Source: Methylogaea oryzae (lineage in GTDB: Bacteria > Pseudomonadota > Gammaproteobacteria > Methylococcales > Methylococcaceae). Taken from it: a stretch of 64,000 nt of DNA. This document shows, piece after piece, positions 26,288-35,425 of this stretch. The notes under the pieces are model-generated. The model was not told the origin of the DNA. It saw nothing but the letters and a program-made list of their open reading frames with translations, and ran no database searches. The stretch spans positions 2,846,001 to 2,910,000 of the forward strand of contig NZ_AP019782.1 in assembly GCF_019669985.1 (NCBI RefSeq), read 5' to 3'. The position numbers and the translations under genes were made by a program. Each line of letters opens with the position of its first letter. Position 1 is the stretch's first letter.

Positions 26288-27610
26288 CTACAGCGCCAGT
26301 CCCTCCATGAAATGCGCCCCGGCGCGGGCGGCGTGGGGAGCCAGGCCGGCGTCGCGCGCCAGGCGGTGGAAGTTTTCCGAGCGCTCCGACATGGTGGAGG
26401 CGGCCAGCATCAGCTCCAGCTCCACTTTCGGCACCTGGCGCATGAAGCGCCGCACCAGCTCCGCGTCCACGCCGTCGCCGCCGAATTCACCCAGGGCGAG
26501 GGAGCGGGAGAAGCCGTAGAACTGGCGCATGCGGCTCTCGCACAGCTGGGCGTGGCGGGCGCGGCGGGACGGGTCTTTGAGGGATTCGCCCACCGCCAGG
26601 GCGGTCATGGCGGCGTTGTAGAAGGCGTTGAGCACGCCGTGGGAATAGATGGGATCGACGAAGGAAGCGGCGTCGCCGATGCAGTAGAAGTTCTCGCCGC
26701 ACAGCCGGGTCGAGTAGTAGGAATAATCCGGCCTCTCGCAGAAGGAGTCTTCCACGTACTCGGCGCTCTCCAGCAATCGCTCCAGGTACGGCGCGCGCTT
26801 GAGGGTGTCTAGGAAGAACCGCTCGCGCTCGGCCTTGTCCATGGCGCGGGCGCGGTCGGTGTTGATGACCAGGCCGACGCTGGTGAGCTTCCGCAGGGCG
26901 ATGTGCCAGATCCAGCCGTCCTCGAAGGAGGTGACGAAAGTGACGGGGCGGACTTTGCCGATATCGGCCGCCGGGTAGCTGCGTCCGTCGGCGCCGACGA
27001 AGCGGGAGTTGTCGAAATAGCCCCACAGGGACAGGAAACGCATGCGCGAATCGATCAGGCGCTTGGACTTGAACTGTCCGGCCAGCAGCGCGGACGAGCC
27101 GCTGGCGTCGATGACCACCCGGCAAGTCAGGCTGCCTTCGCGGGCGTCGCCGCCGCGCCGGTCCAGGTAAGACACGCGGGGACGGTCCAAGCCCAGCTCG
27201 GCCTGTTGCGCCGCCACTTGCTGGAACACCTGCGCCCCGGCGCTTTCGGCGTGTTTCAACAACAGCTCGTCGAACACGTCCCGCTCCACGTGCAGGGCGG
27301 GACGGCTGAAGCCGAATTCGGCGAAAGCGATGCGGTGGATGCGGCCGTTCCATACGGTGATGCCGCCGGCCTTGGAAACGAAGCCCTCTTGCTCGATGAG
27401 GGGCGCGGCGCCGGTCTGTTCGGCGTATTTCCACACATGGGGGATGAGGCTCTCGCCCACTTGGGGGCGGGGGTGGCGGGCCTTTTCCAGCAGTACCACT
27501 TCCACCCCTTGCTTGGCCAGCAAGGCGGCGACGCTGGCGCCGGCCGGGCCGCCGCCGATCACGACCACGTCGCAGGCTGGCGGCAGCTCGCCGCCGGGCT
27601 TAGTCGACAA
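26288..27610 (-). CDS. flavin-dependent halogenase-like FAD enzyme 2
   Basis: 440 aa if it begins at the TTG at 27610, which lies just upstream of the lipoprotein stop; the in-frame region further upstream is the lipoprotein gene read in another frame. FAD site DVVVIGGGPAGAS (14-26), VGESLIP, Lys80 in GFVSKAGG (catalytic-lysine position), and CIGDAASFVDPIYSHGV. The signature tryptophan motif is WIWHIA at 233-238, so the final Pro of WxWxIP is Ala. That makes halogenase activity less certain than for the other two. It ends the right-arm operon and is convergent with the deacetylase gene. Confidence 0.8.
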   Translation of the reverse strand: MSTKPGGELPPACDVVVIGGGPAGASVAALLAKQGVEVVLLEKARHPRPQVGESLIPHVWKYAEQTGAAPLIEQEGFVSKAGGITVWNGRIHRIAFAEFGFSRPALHVERDVFDELLLKHAESAGAQVFQQVAAQQAELGLDRPRVSYLDRRGGDAREGSLTCRVVIDASGSSALLAGQFKSKRLIDSRMRFLSLWGYFDNSRFVGADGRSYPAADIGKVRPVTFVTSFEDGWIWHIALRKLTSVGLVINTDRARAMDKAERERFFLDTLKRAPYLERLLESAEYVEDSFCERPDYSYYSTRLCGENFYCIGDAASFVDPIYSHGVLNAFYNAAMTALAVGESLKDPSRRARHAQLCESRMRQFYGFSRSLALGEFGGDGVDAELVRRFMRQVPKVELELMLAASTMSERSENFHRLARDAGLAPHAARAGAHFMEGLAL

Positions 27611-28163
27611 TGCTGTCGACCTTGCCGTTCTTGAAGCGGACGATGAACTTGTTGAACAGGTTGGACCAATAGGTCCAGTTGTCGCCGTCCAGGGAAGGGG
27701 TTTCATGCTGGGGCGGATAACCGATGGCGGCCAGCACGGCCTTGCGATCCATGCCTTTCTGCACCTGGCCGGCCAAAATATTGGCCTGGTCGGCCTTGCT
27801 GAACTGCGCCAGGTTGACCTTGGCGGGGCCGGCGATTTTCTTGAACGCCGTCTGCATGTCGTCCTTGGTGAACTTGGGCACGTTTTCGATGGTGAGGGTC
27901 TGGCCGCTGTCCAGCAGCTTGAGCTGCGCCTTTTCCGCATCGATGGACAACAGCGTCACCGCCGTGTTGACGGGAATCAGCTGCCCCTTGCGGTAGTTGG
28001 TGGTGCGGAAGTTGTCCTTTTCCTGGAACAGGCTGAATTGGGTGTAATAAAGCGCGCCCAACTGCACGCCGGGGGCGAGGTCCTCCGATTTGAGCTCCTT
28101 CTTGCAGCCGGCCAGCAGCAGGGCCGACAGCAGGGCGAATCCCAGGGCGATTTTTTTGTGCAT
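27600..28163 (-). CDS. putative lipoprotein of the cluster, SmpA/BamE-like C-terminal part
   Basis: 187 aa with a lipoprotein signal (MHKKIALGFALLSALLLAGC, lipobox LAGC with Cys20). The C-terminal 60 residues (GMDRKAVLAAIGYPPQH ... YWSNLFNKFIVRFKNGKVD) resemble the small BamE/SmpA-type fold. The middle is unassigned. It is in the right-arm operon after the TauE/SafE gene and overlaps flavin enzyme 2. APE loci also carry an accessory lipoprotein, but I cannot equate the two. Confidence 0.75.
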   Translation of the reverse strand: MHKKIALGFALLSALLLAGCKKELKSEDLAPGVQLGALYYTQFSLFQEKDNFRTTNYRKGQLIPVNTAVTLLSIDAEKAQLKLLDSGQTLTIENVPKFTKDDMQTAFKKIAGPAKVNLAQFSKADQANILAGQVQKGMDRKAVLAAIGYPPQHETPSLDGDNWTYWSNLFNKFIVRFKNGKVDSIVD

Positions 28164-28208
28164 CGTTTTCTTCCTTAATCACTCGTCGAAAATGCAATAG
28201 CCGCGCAC

Positions 28209-29165
28209 CTACCGATACCGGTGCGAGCGGTACATCAGGTAGTACAGGCAAGAGAAAAGCAGGAACAGCGCGGCGGAGCCGGCGGCGATTTCCCGGCTCA
28301 GGGGAATCAGGATCAGCGAGGAAACCAGTTCCGCCAGGATCAGCACGATCAAGGTACCCACCACCAGCAGCCTGGACATGCGCGAGCAAACATACACGCC
28401 GAGCGGCGCGCCCACAACCACGATGGGGACGGCGGCCAGCCAGTATTCGCTCACCGGCGGCACGAACTGCCCGGCGGCGGCGATCATGGCGAAACCGGAC
28501 CAGGAGGTGAGCACCATCATGACGATGACGGTCGGCGTGGCGGCCTTCTCGCACAGGCGGAACAGCAGCACCAGCACGGAAAACACGATGATTTCCAAGC
28601 CGCTGCCCAGCAGGCCGCTCACCAACCCGCCGAGCATGCCGAAGGCCAGCAGGATGCCTTTTTCCAAGGCGCCGAAACGGGGCAGGTGCAGATGGCGGTC
28701 GCGGGCCGTGTCCAGGTTGTGCCACAACAGCGCCAGGGCGAAACTGCATTGCACCACAGTGAACAGGATCCGCACGGCGCTGGAGGGCAACAGGTTGGAC
28801 AGCGACAAGCCCACCGCCAGCATGGGCACGGAGCCCAGCACCACCCAAGCCACCGCGCGCCATTCGACGCGGATGCGCAACAGCAATATGGTCAAAAAGC
28901 CGGAGCCCATGCCGATGCTCTGCGTCGCCAGGGAAAACAGCTTGGCGTGGGCCGGCGGAATGGCCAGCACTTTGGTGAACACCGGAAAAGCCACCGCCCC
29001 GCCCGCTTCGCTGGTGGCGCCGCCGATGAAGGAGCCCAGCGCCATGGTCAGGGTGATGCGCCAGTGCTCCCGCAGCGCCCACCAGGGCGGCGTGTCGGGC
29101 AGGCAATACCAGGCCAGCCACACCAAGGGCGGGATGAGAAACACCAGGATGCGGTTACGGGACAT
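28209..29165 (-). CDS. TauE/SafE family permease
   Basis: 318 aa, eight to nine membrane helices. The two family repeats begin SFIGGATSEAGGAVAFPVF (residues about 47-65) and GMLGGLVSGLLGSGLEIIVF (about 175-195). TauE/SafE proteins export or import small anions such as sulfite, sulfoacetate or other organic acids. It overlaps the thioesterase gene by 11 bases, so it is clearly within the polyene operon, where such a permease is not usual. Its substrate in this setting is unknown. Confidence 0.88.
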   Translation of the reverse strand: MSRNRILVFLIPPLVWLAWYCLPDTPPWWALREHWRITLTMALGSFIGGATSEAGGAVAFPVFTKVLAIPPAHAKLFSLATQSIGMGSGFLTILLLRIRVEWRAVAWVVLGSVPMLAVGLSLSNLLPSSAVRILFTVVQCSFALALLWHNLDTARDRHLHLPRFGALEKGILLAFGMLGGLVSGLLGSGLEIIVFSVLVLLFRLCEKAATPTVIVMMVLTSWSGFAMIAAAGQFVPPVSEYWLAAVPIVVVGAPLGVYVCSRMSRLLVVGTLIVLILAELVSSLILIPLSREIAAGSAALFLLFSCLYYLMYRSHRYR

Positions 29166-29571
29166 CGGGCTTGATCCCCAGCTTTTCCAAAAAGACCGCC
29201 GGCGAGGCGTACAGCATTTCGCCGCTGGCGGCGTCCACCGCCGCCTGGACGGTATGGCCCTTGGCCAGCACCGTGCCGGTTTCCGCGTCCCGCACCTGGT
29301 ACTTGATCTTCATGCGGTATTCGTACTCCACCAGCTCCGCCGCCGCGACGATGCGCTGGCCGAAGCGGGCCGGGCGGACGTAGCGCAACTGCAAGTCGAC
29401 GATGGGCCAGACGTAGCCGCTGTCCTTCATGGCCATATAGCCGTAGCCGATCTTCTCCAGCATGGCGCAGCGGGCCGACTCGATGTATTTGCAATAGTGG
29501 CCGTGCCAGACGATGCCGAGCATGTCCACCTCGTAGAACTCCACCGTCAGCTCCACTTCGGCGCTAATCAC
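29155..29571 (-). CDS. 4HBT-type acyl thioesterase (ApeK-like)
   Basis: 138 aa from a GTG at 29571 that lies just inside the end of the acyltransferase gene. Hotdog fold with the 4-hydroxybenzoyl-CoA thioesterase signature FYEVDMLGIVWHGHYCKYIE, whose Asp is the usual catalytic residue, and LQLRYVRPARFGQ. APE clusters carry a thioesterase at this point of the operon, probably for release or proofreading of acyl-ACP chains. Confidence 0.88.
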   Translation of the reverse strand: MISAEVELTVEFYEVDMLGIVWHGHYCKYIESARCAMLEKIGYGYMAMKDSGYVWPIVDLQLRYVRPARFGQRIVAAAELVEYEYRMKIKYQVRDAETGTVLAKGHTVQAAVDAASGEMLYASPAVFLEKLGIKPDVP

Positions 29572-30520
29572 GGCCGCCCTCCCCCGCGTCGGACGCTTTC
29601 CAATAGGGGTAGAAATTGAACCATTGCAGCGGCGCGGCCCGGCAGTGGCCTTCCAGGGTTTCGGCGTAGCGCCGCGCCAAGTCTTGCAGCATCCGGCCCC
29701 GTTGCGGCTCGGCGCGGGGAACGCGGATGGATTCGGCGAAAGGCGCCAGATGCACCTGGTAGCGGCCATCTTTTGCATAGCAAAACAGGGTATACACCGG
29801 GCAGCGCAGCAGTGAGGCGAGCAGGTAAGGGCCTTGCGGGAACTCCGCCTCCCGGCCGAGGAAGCTCGCTTTCACCGTGCGCCCGCCTTGCACCGGGATG
29901 CGGTCGCCCACCATCACCACAAACTCGCCCTGCTCGATTTTTTCCTGCAAGGCGATGGCGATGGCGGGATTCAGCTCCGTCACCTGAATCAGTCGGATGG
30001 TGGCGCTGCCCGTGCGTCCGCCCAGCAGGCGGTTGAATTTCTCGGCGTGCTTGGTGTGAACCAGGATGTTGAGGCGGATGTGGCCGCGCAGGTTGGCGAT
30101 GGCCTGGCAGATTTCCAGGTTGCCGATATGGCCCGACAACAGCATGGCGCCGCGCTTTTGCTCCAGCAGATCGAGCAGCAGCCGGCGGTTGGGAAAATCC
30201 ACCTGGACGGGATCGATGCGCCCCATCCAAACGATGATCTTGTCCAACAGGGTTTCGCCGAAGCTGAGGAAGTGACGGTAGCTCTCCCACCAGCCGCCCC
30301 GCAGGCCCAGCTCCGGGAAAAACGCCCCGAGGCGGCGCAAATATTCCATCGACGCTGCACGGGCGACGCGGCCGCCAAGGAAGTAATAGCTGACCACCGG
30401 CCGCAGGAACAATCGGAAGGCCCAACGACCGCACAGTCGATATACCCACACCAGGAGCCGAATGCCCCACAGCAGGCTGGTTTCCTCCAGCGCCGCCCAA
30501 TGGCCCGCGGGGGTCTTCAT
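29564..30520 (-). CDS. LpxL/HtrB-family lysophospholipid acyltransferase
   Basis: 318 aa. An N-terminal hydrophobic stretch is followed by the LABLAT domain: LLSGHIGNLEICQA (the HxxxxE/D catalytic His region), VGDRIPVQGGRTVKASFLG and FPQGPYLLASLLRCPV. It has a 4-base overlap with the glycosyltransferase stop. In APE loci such acyltransferases are thought to attach the polyene acyl chain to a lipid head group. A separate PlsC-type acyltransferase lies upstream in the same operon. Confidence 0.88.
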   Translation of the reverse strand: MKTPAGHWAALEETSLLWGIRLLVWVYRLCGRWAFRLFLRPVVSYYFLGGRVARAASMEYLRRLGAFFPELGLRGGWWESYRHFLSFGETLLDKIIVWMGRIDPVQVDFPNRRLLLDLLEQKRGAMLLSGHIGNLEICQAIANLRGHIRLNILVHTKHAEKFNRLLGGRTGSATIRLIQVTELNPAIAIALQEKIEQGEFVVMVGDRIPVQGGRTVKASFLGREAEFPQGPYLLASLLRCPVYTLFCYAKDGRYQVHLAPFAESIRVPRAEPQRGRMLQDLARRYAETLEGHCRAAPLQWFNFYPYWKASDAGEGGRD

Positions 30521-31260
30521 TGGCAGTGCCGCGCGAGCAATTTCGGCAGGCGCGGCAACATGCCGAAAAACAGCTTGGCGTGGGTCAGGCTGATACGGAC
30601 GTTGTCTTCCCAGCCGCGGAAATGGGACACGCCGTCCTGGGGATAACCGACGCGGGTCGGGATGGCCACCACGGTCAGGCCCTGCCAATACAAGCGCACC
30701 AATATTTCCACGTCGAACGCCATGCGATCCTCCAGCCGTGTGCTTTGCAGCAGCCGTACGCAGGCATTGACCGGATAAACGCGGTAGCCGCACATGGAAT
30801 CGGGAATCGCCGCCGACAAGGTGTTGATATACACCCAGGCGTGGGTCAGATAACGGGCGTAGTAGCGCAGCTTGGGCACCGACTCGTCGTATAGCGGCCG
30901 ACCGGTGACCACCGCCTGGGGGTTTTCCAGGGCGGCGGCCAGGAAACGGTCCAGATCGTCCAAATCGTGCTGGCCGTCGGCGTCGATTTGCACGGCGTGG
31001 GAATACCCCAGATCCTTCGCCAGCAGGATGCCCGCCTTCACCGCCCCGCCTTTGCCGCGATTGATGCCCAGCCGGATGCTGCGCGCCCAGGGATATTGGC
31101 CGGCCAGGCCCCGAATCACCGCGGCACAGGACTCGCGGCTGCCGTCGTCCACCAAGATGCAGGGCAGCTTATACAAGGCCAGCCGCTGCATGATCTTCGG
31201 CAACGGGCCCTCGTGGTTGTAGACCGGAATGAGTATGCAGGGATTAAACGGAGTCGCCAT
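30517..31260 (-). CDS. GT2 family glycosyltransferase
   Basis: 247 aa. GT-A fold of the dolichol-phosphate-mannose-synthase type: CILIPVYNHEGPLP at the start, LVDDGSRESC, RGKGGAVKAGI, and the DxD-like QIDADGQHD (residues about 92-100). No membrane helices, so it acts in the cytosol at the membrane. It is part of the right-arm operon and overlaps the dehydratase gene by 17 bases. In several APE loci the GT2 and acyltransferase are fused; here they are separate adjacent genes. Confidence 0.9.
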   Translation of the reverse strand: MATPFNPCILIPVYNHEGPLPKIMQRLALYKLPCILVDDGSRESCAAVIRGLAGQYPWARSIRLGINRGKGGAVKAGILLAKDLGYSHAVQIDADGQHDLDDLDRFLAAALENPQAVVTGRPLYDESVPKLRYYARYLTHAWVYINTLSAAIPDSMCGYRVYPVNACVRLLQSTRLEDRMAFDVEILVRLYWQGLTVVAIPTRVGYPQDGVSHFRGWEDNVRISLTHAKLFFGMLPRLPKLLARHCQ

Positions 31261-31627
31261 GGAAATAGATCCTTCCCGAGCTGTATTCGGCTTGTTCCGA
31301 AAAATAACGAAACTCCAGTTTGCGGCCGCCGTCCAAATAGCGCAAACGCAAGGCCAAGCCCTGCCCCGGCAACATCAACTCCTTGAATTTGACCGCCTCC
31401 ATGTGGCTGAACACCCAATCCAACCCCAAATACGACCGGGCATACCCCACCGCCCATTGGATTTGCGCCACGCCGGGCACGACGGATATTTCGTCGAAAT
31501 GGCCGTGAAAATAAGCCAGATCTTCCGGAATGCGCAAAGCCAACTCGATGCCGTCGTCCCGCGGACTGACTCCGAGGACCTCCGGCAACAAAACCGCCTG
31601 ACCGTCCCGCCCCATCGTATCGCTCAA
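31244..31627 (-). CDS. hotdog 3-hydroxyacyl-ACP dehydratase subunit with catalytic His (ApeI-like)
   Basis: 127 aa, FabZ-like hotdog fold. His43 in FHGHFDE matches the catalytic His of FabZ, while the residue matching the FabZ Glu is Gln57 (VPGVAQIQW). The missing acid is present in the second hotdog protein of the operon (36144-36614), consistent with the known heteromeric ApeI-ApeP dehydratase. The start overlaps the COG4648 stop (ATGA). Together the two would form the double bonds of the polyene. Confidence 0.88.
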   Translation of the reverse strand: MSDTMGRDGQAVLLPEVLGVSPRDDGIELALRIPEDLAYFHGHFDEISVVPGVAQIQWAVGYARSYLGLDWVFSHMEAVKFKELMLPGQGLALRLRYLDGGRKLEFRYFSEQAEYSSGRIYFHGDSV

Positions 31628-32175
31628 AAACTTGCCTTGACTTTGCGTCGCACGGCCATTTCACCGGCCATCAAGCCGCCCATCAACACATAAAACACGA
31701 CGCCGTTGTAAACGCTCCACAGCCACTGGTCGCCGTACCACACGGTGGCGGAGGACACGGCGGCGTTGGCGAGGAAAAAACCGCTCCATACCCGCGTCAC
31801 CGTACGGGTATAAGCCACGCCCTTGGGCGGCAGATCGGGATCCTCCAGCCGCGCCAAGCGCTCCACCACCGTCGGAGGGTGGACCAAGCTGTAGGAAAAA
31901 ACGGCGAAAAACGCCAAGCTGACGAATACCGGATAAGCCAGCAGCCAACGGGTTTCGTTGGCGAGGGCGATGCCCGACAGGAACAGGACGCAGGCGACCG
32001 GCAACAACCACCGCCCCGCCGCGCCCGCCGCCGCTCGGGAACCGCGACGCAGCAGGCGCAGCAAAAACAGCGCCGCCAGGGCCAAAGCCAGGGACCGAGG
32101 CTGGAGATAATCCCGGGAATACCAAACCAGGAATGGATAACCCACTGTTACCGCCCCGATTATCCCGTTGAGCAT
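31624..32175 (-). CDS. COG4648 membrane protein 2 (APE cluster type)
   Basis: 183 aa with about six membrane helices, beginning MLNGIIGAVTVGYPFLVWYS. It shares with the left-arm paralogue (19334-19945) the loop ERLARLEDPDLPPKGVAYTR and the closing WSVYNGVVFYVLMGGLMAGE-type helix. The function is unknown. It sits between an ACP and the dehydratase gene, the usual APE order. Confidence 0.85.
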   Translation of the reverse strand: MLNGIIGAVTVGYPFLVWYSRDYLQPRSLALALAALFLLRLLRRGSRAAAGAAGRWLLPVACVLFLSGIALANETRWLLAYPVFVSLAFFAVFSYSLVHPPTVVERLARLEDPDLPPKGVAYTRTVTRVWSGFFLANAAVSSATVWYGDQWLWSVYNGVVFYVLMGGLMAGEMAVRRKVKASF

Positions 32176-32180
32176 GGGCT

Positions 32181-32429
32181 TTAAGCGGCGGTGATGCGAT
32201 AAACCGTATCCACCACGTCCTGAATGGTGCGGGCGTTTTTGAAATCCTCCGGGTCGATGCGTTTGCCGGTGATTTCCCGGAGTTTCACCATCAAGTCCAC
32301 CGCGTCGATGCTGTCGATATCCAAATCCTGACCCAAGCTCGAATCTAAAGCGATTTCCTCCGCCGGCAGGTCGAACATTTCCGACATGATTTGCCGTAAA
32401 GTGGAAAAGACTTCTTCTTTGGTTTTCAT
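32181..32429 (-). CDS. acyl carrier protein 2
   Basis: 82 aa, Ser40 in LDIDSIDAVDLM. It is the second of two adjacent ACP genes; its start overlaps the stop of the other (ATGA). The DIDSID form and the acidic sequence resemble the ApeF-type ACP. APE systems use two ACPs with distinct roles. Confidence 0.93.
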   Translation of the reverse strand: MKTKEEVFSTLRQIMSEMFDLPAEEIALDSSLGQDLDIDSIDAVDLMVKLREITGKRIDPEDFKNARTIQDVVDTVYRITAA

Positions 32430-32695
32430 CGGGCGTTTTTTTCCTGTTGCGATACGACGAAACCGGCCAGATTTTTCACCGACGAAAAATAATTCGCCAG
32501 TTCGGTGGAATCGGTGTCGATATGAATATGATATTTTTTCTTCAAGGCCATGCCGAGCTCCAAGGCGTCGATGGAGTCCAGCCCCAGGCCATCGCCGAAC
32601 AGCGGCGCGTCGGAGACGATGTCCGACGGCTCCATGCCGTCCAGCTCGAAAGTATGGATAATCAAATTTTTCAATTCGGCTTCAAGGTTTTCCAT
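32426..32695 (-). CDS. acyl carrier protein 3
   Basis: 89 aa from the ATG of MENLEAELKN at 32695; six upstream codons inside the acyltransferase gene are less likely. Ser41 in GLGLDSIDALEL. It overlaps the acyltransferase gene by 14 bases. This is the ApeE-like member of the ACP pair, and is very similar in its core to the left-arm ACP at 19954-20217. Confidence 0.93.
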   Translation of the reverse strand: MENLEAELKNLIIHTFELDGMEPSDIVSDAPLFGDGLGLDSIDALELGMALKKKYHIHIDTDSTELANYFSSVKNLAGFVVSQQEKNAR

Positions 32696-33458
32696 GATCG
32701 GCCTGCCGCTCAATGAAATACTGTTCCAAGCGCCGGGTGATATGCCGAGCGGCGAGAGGGCGGCTTACGCCCGCATTCATCGAGCCAAACTCGATATCAT
32801 CGCCTACATCCAAGCTTAATGTAAACTTTTTATGGGGTATCTGGTACCACTTCTCGTGCTTGGTCAAGGTGGTCGGCGTGCAGCCGATGCGCACCGGCAG
32901 CACCGGGGCGCCCGACTGTAGCGCGATGGCGGCGGTGCCGCGCTGGAACTTGATGGGCTTGCCGGGCGTGGTCCGCGTCCCCTCGGGAAAAATGATGAGC
33001 GAAGCGCCCTCGCGCAGTTCGGCGGCGCACTGTTCCACCAAAGCTTCCGGGTCTTCGGCGTAGATATAACCCATGGCGCGGATGGGAAAACGCATGAACG
33101 GGTTGGCCGCCAAGGCGGGCTTGACAATGCAGGTGGCGTTGCGGATCTGGGAAATCAGGAACACCACGTCCAGCAAAGACGGGTGATTGGCGACCACCAG
33201 CCGGCCCGGCGCGTTGAGCCGCTCGCCGCCGCGCACTTCGTAGGTGAGGATGCCGATGCGACGCATAAAGTTCATATACCAGCGGAAGAGGCCGTGCATC
33301 CAGGCGCGGCTGGTGAGCTTTTTTTCCAACCCCGCGCCGAGAAACCGCTCGATCAGCGGGAACAGCAGCCCCCAAAACAGCAGGCCCACGGCGCCGAACA
33401 GGAAGAAGCTCAAGCCCGTGCCCACCAGCCGCCAGTAATAATTGATCCGTTCAAGCAT
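32682..33458 (-). CDS. PlsC-type 1-acyl-glycerol-3-phosphate acyltransferase-like protein
   Basis: 258 aa from the ATG at 33458 (MLERINYYWRLVGTG). Two N-terminal hydrophobic segments are followed by the PlsC motifs NHPSLLD (NHxxxxD, residues about 99-105) and FPEGTRTTPG (about 162-171). It overlaps the chain-length-factor gene by 8 bases and the ACP gene by 14. It probably transfers an acyl chain from ACP to a lipid acceptor. Confidence 0.9.
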   Translation of the reverse strand: MLERINYYWRLVGTGLSFFLFGAVGLLFWGLLFPLIERFLGAGLEKKLTSRAWMHGLFRWYMNFMRRIGILTYEVRGGERLNAPGRLVVANHPSLLDVVFLISQIRNATCIVKPALAANPFMRFPIRAMGYIYAEDPEALVEQCAAELREGASLIIFPEGTRTTPGKPIKFQRGTAAIALQSGAPVLPVRIGCTPTTLTKHEKWYQIPHKKFTLSLDVGDDIEFGSMNAGVSRPLAARHITRRLEQYFIERQADHGKP

Positions 33459-34197
33459 CGTCCAGACTCCAGCGCCAAACCGACGATCCCGGCCGGCTGC
33501 ACCCGCTGCGCCGCCCTTGCCGGATCGCCTGCACCAAACCGGGCTCGTCGGCATCCGCATCGCCCACCGCGCCGCCAACCCGCGCCAACCGCAGCTTCGG
33601 GCCGGTCCCGCCGCCGGCCAACACCATCCCCAAGGCCCAGGTAATCCGCGGCGACGCCGCATAGTCCCGATAGGCGCCGGGCAACGGCTGCTCGTAACAA
33701 ACCACCAGCGTCCGGGGGCTTTCCAGCAACAACCCGGCGGCCTCCAGGAACGCCGCGAACAGGCCTTCCGTGCCGCCGGCCAGGGACACGTAAGGCTGGA
33801 AACTGTCGCCGTGGAAGCTACACAGCCCGGCGATGGCGTTGTGCACGCTGAGGCTGAAGCGGCTGGGGGAGACCTCCTCGCCGGCCGCCAGCCCTTCCAG
33901 CATCTCGAAGTAGTATTGGCTTTCGCCGTGACGGGAGAAAAACACCGACGGCATGTCGCCGCCGACCTGCCGGCAGCGCCAAGCCACGGCGCTGGCGGCC
34001 CGGCCCAAGGGCGACAGCCGGCGCCGCTGCATCATGGGCAAAAAACCCACGTCGGCGGCGCCGCCGTTGCAGGGCAGCACCTCCCCGGCCGGCCAGCAGC
34101 CGGCGGACGGCGTAGCCTCGGAGCGCCACAGGCACCAATGTTCGAGCGTGAAGCACAACTGGGTTTCCCGCCCCATGGGCTGCGCCGCCTCAGTCAT
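33451..34197 (-). CDS. beta-ketoacyl synthase chain-length-factor-like protein 2 (ApeC-like)
   Basis: 248 aa of the Ketoacyl-synt_2 type. The FSLSVHNAIAGLCSFH segment is the APE family signature at the collapsed nucleophile elbow, with no active cysteine. It lies between the PlsC and ApeR-like genes with overlaps on both sides. Its likely partner is the ApeO-like KS at 36607-37797, encoded at the head of the same operon. Confidence 0.85.
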   Translation of the reverse strand: MTEAAQPMGRETQLCFTLEHWCLWRSEATPSAGCWPAGEVLPCNGGAADVGFLPMMQRRRLSPLGRAASAVAWRCRQVGGDMPSVFFSRHGESQYYFEMLEGLAAGEEVSPSRFSLSVHNAIAGLCSFHGDSFQPYVSLAGGTEGLFAAFLEAAGLLLESPRTLVVCYEQPLPGAYRDYAASPRITWALGMVLAGGGTGPKLRLARVGGAVGDADADEPGLVQAIRQGRRSGCSRPGSSVWRWSLDDA

Positions 34198-35425
34198 CCC
34201 AGCGGCGCAGGACCAGGGAGGTGTTGATGCCGCCGAAGGCGAAGTTGTTGCTTACCACGTATTCGGTGTCGATGGCGCGGCCGGAGCCTACGATGTAATC
34301 CAGTTCCGCGCACCGGGGATCGGGATTGTCCAGGTTCAGGTTGGGATGGAACCAGCCCTCCCGCATCATGTGGATGGCGGCCATGGCCTCCAGGGCGCCG
34401 CAAGCCCCCAAGGTATGGCCGGTGTAGCCCTTCATACTGCTGATGGGCGTGTGCCGCCCGAAAACCGCCCGGGTGGCGTGGCTTTCGGCGACGTCGCCCT
34501 GGTCGGTGGCGGTGCCGTGGGCGCTGATATAGCCGATTTGGCCCGGCTCCACGGCGGCGTCCTGCAAGGCCAGGCGCATGACCACCTGCATGGTGTCCGG
34601 GTTGGGTTGGGTGATATGGGAGCCGTCGGCGTTGGAGGCGAAACCGGCCACCTCGGCATGGATGCGCGCCCCCCGCGCCTGGGCTCGGCCCAGCTCCTCC
34701 AGCACCAGGGTGCAGCCGCCCTCGCCGATCACCAGGCCGTCGCGGTCGCGGTCGAAGGGCCTGGGGGTGAGCTGCGGCTCGCTATTGCGCGTGCTGGTGG
34801 CGTACAAAGCGTCGAAGGTTGCCGCCTCGGTCGGACACAGCTCTTCCGCGCCGCCGGCCAGCATCACGTCCTGCAAGCCGAACTTGATGGCCTCGTAGGC
34901 GTAACCGATGCCCATGCTGCCGGACGTGCAGGCGCTGACGGAGGGTATGACGCGGCCGCGCACCTGGAAAAACACCGCCACGTTGGCGGCGCTGGTGTGG
35001 CCCATCATTTTCAGGTAGGTGGTGGCGTTGAGGGTGCCGATGTCGCGGTTGATGAGCATGCGGCCGAAATCGGCGATGGCCGGCGTCGAGCCCACCGAGG
35101 AGCCGTAAGCCACGCCGGTGCGGCCGCCGACCACCACGGCGTCGCCCAGCAGGCCGGCGTCCTCCAGGGCCAGTTCCGTGGCGCGGGTCGCCAGCAGGGA
35201 CACGCGCCCCATGCTGCGGGTGTTCTTGCGGGTGTAATGGGCCGGCAGGCTGAAATTCTCCACCGGCGCGCCCAGCCGGGTGAGGAGGCCGTTGTACTGC
35301 TCCCACTCCGGCAGATAACGGATGCCCGACTGACCCGCCTGGAGCCTGGCGCGCATCGCCTCCCAATCGTTGCCGATGGGGGAAAAACCGGCCATGCCGG
35401 TGACCACCACGCGCCGCGTCAACAT
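34190..35425 (-). CDS. beta-ketoacyl-ACP synthase (ApeR/FabF-like)
   Basis: 411 aa, normal FabF length, starting MLTRRVVVTGMAGFSPIGND. The triad is complete: Cys166 in PSVSACTSGSM, His303 in ISAHGTATDQ, His337 in KGYTGHTLGACG. APE systems have one such homodimeric KS beside the KS/factor pair; it is proposed to make the first condensation or supply short chains. It is coupled to the ketoreductase gene by overlap. Confidence 0.93.
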   Translation of the reverse strand: MLTRRVVVTGMAGFSPIGNDWEAMRARLQAGQSGIRYLPEWEQYNGLLTRLGAPVENFSLPAHYTRKNTRSMGRVSLLATRATELALEDAGLLGDAVVVGGRTGVAYGSSVGSTPAIADFGRMLINRDIGTLNATTYLKMMGHTSAANVAVFFQVRGRVIPSVSACTSGSMGIGYAYEAIKFGLQDVMLAGGAEELCPTEAATFDALYATSTRNSEPQLTPRPFDRDRDGLVIGEGGCTLVLEELGRAQARGARIHAEVAGFASNADGSHITQPNPDTMQVVMRLALQDAAVEPGQIGYISAHGTATDQGDVAESHATRAVFGRHTPISSMKGYTGHTLGACGALEAMAAIHMMREGWFHPNLNLDNPDPRCAELDYIVGSGRAIDTEYVVSNNFAFGGINTSLVLRRWDD

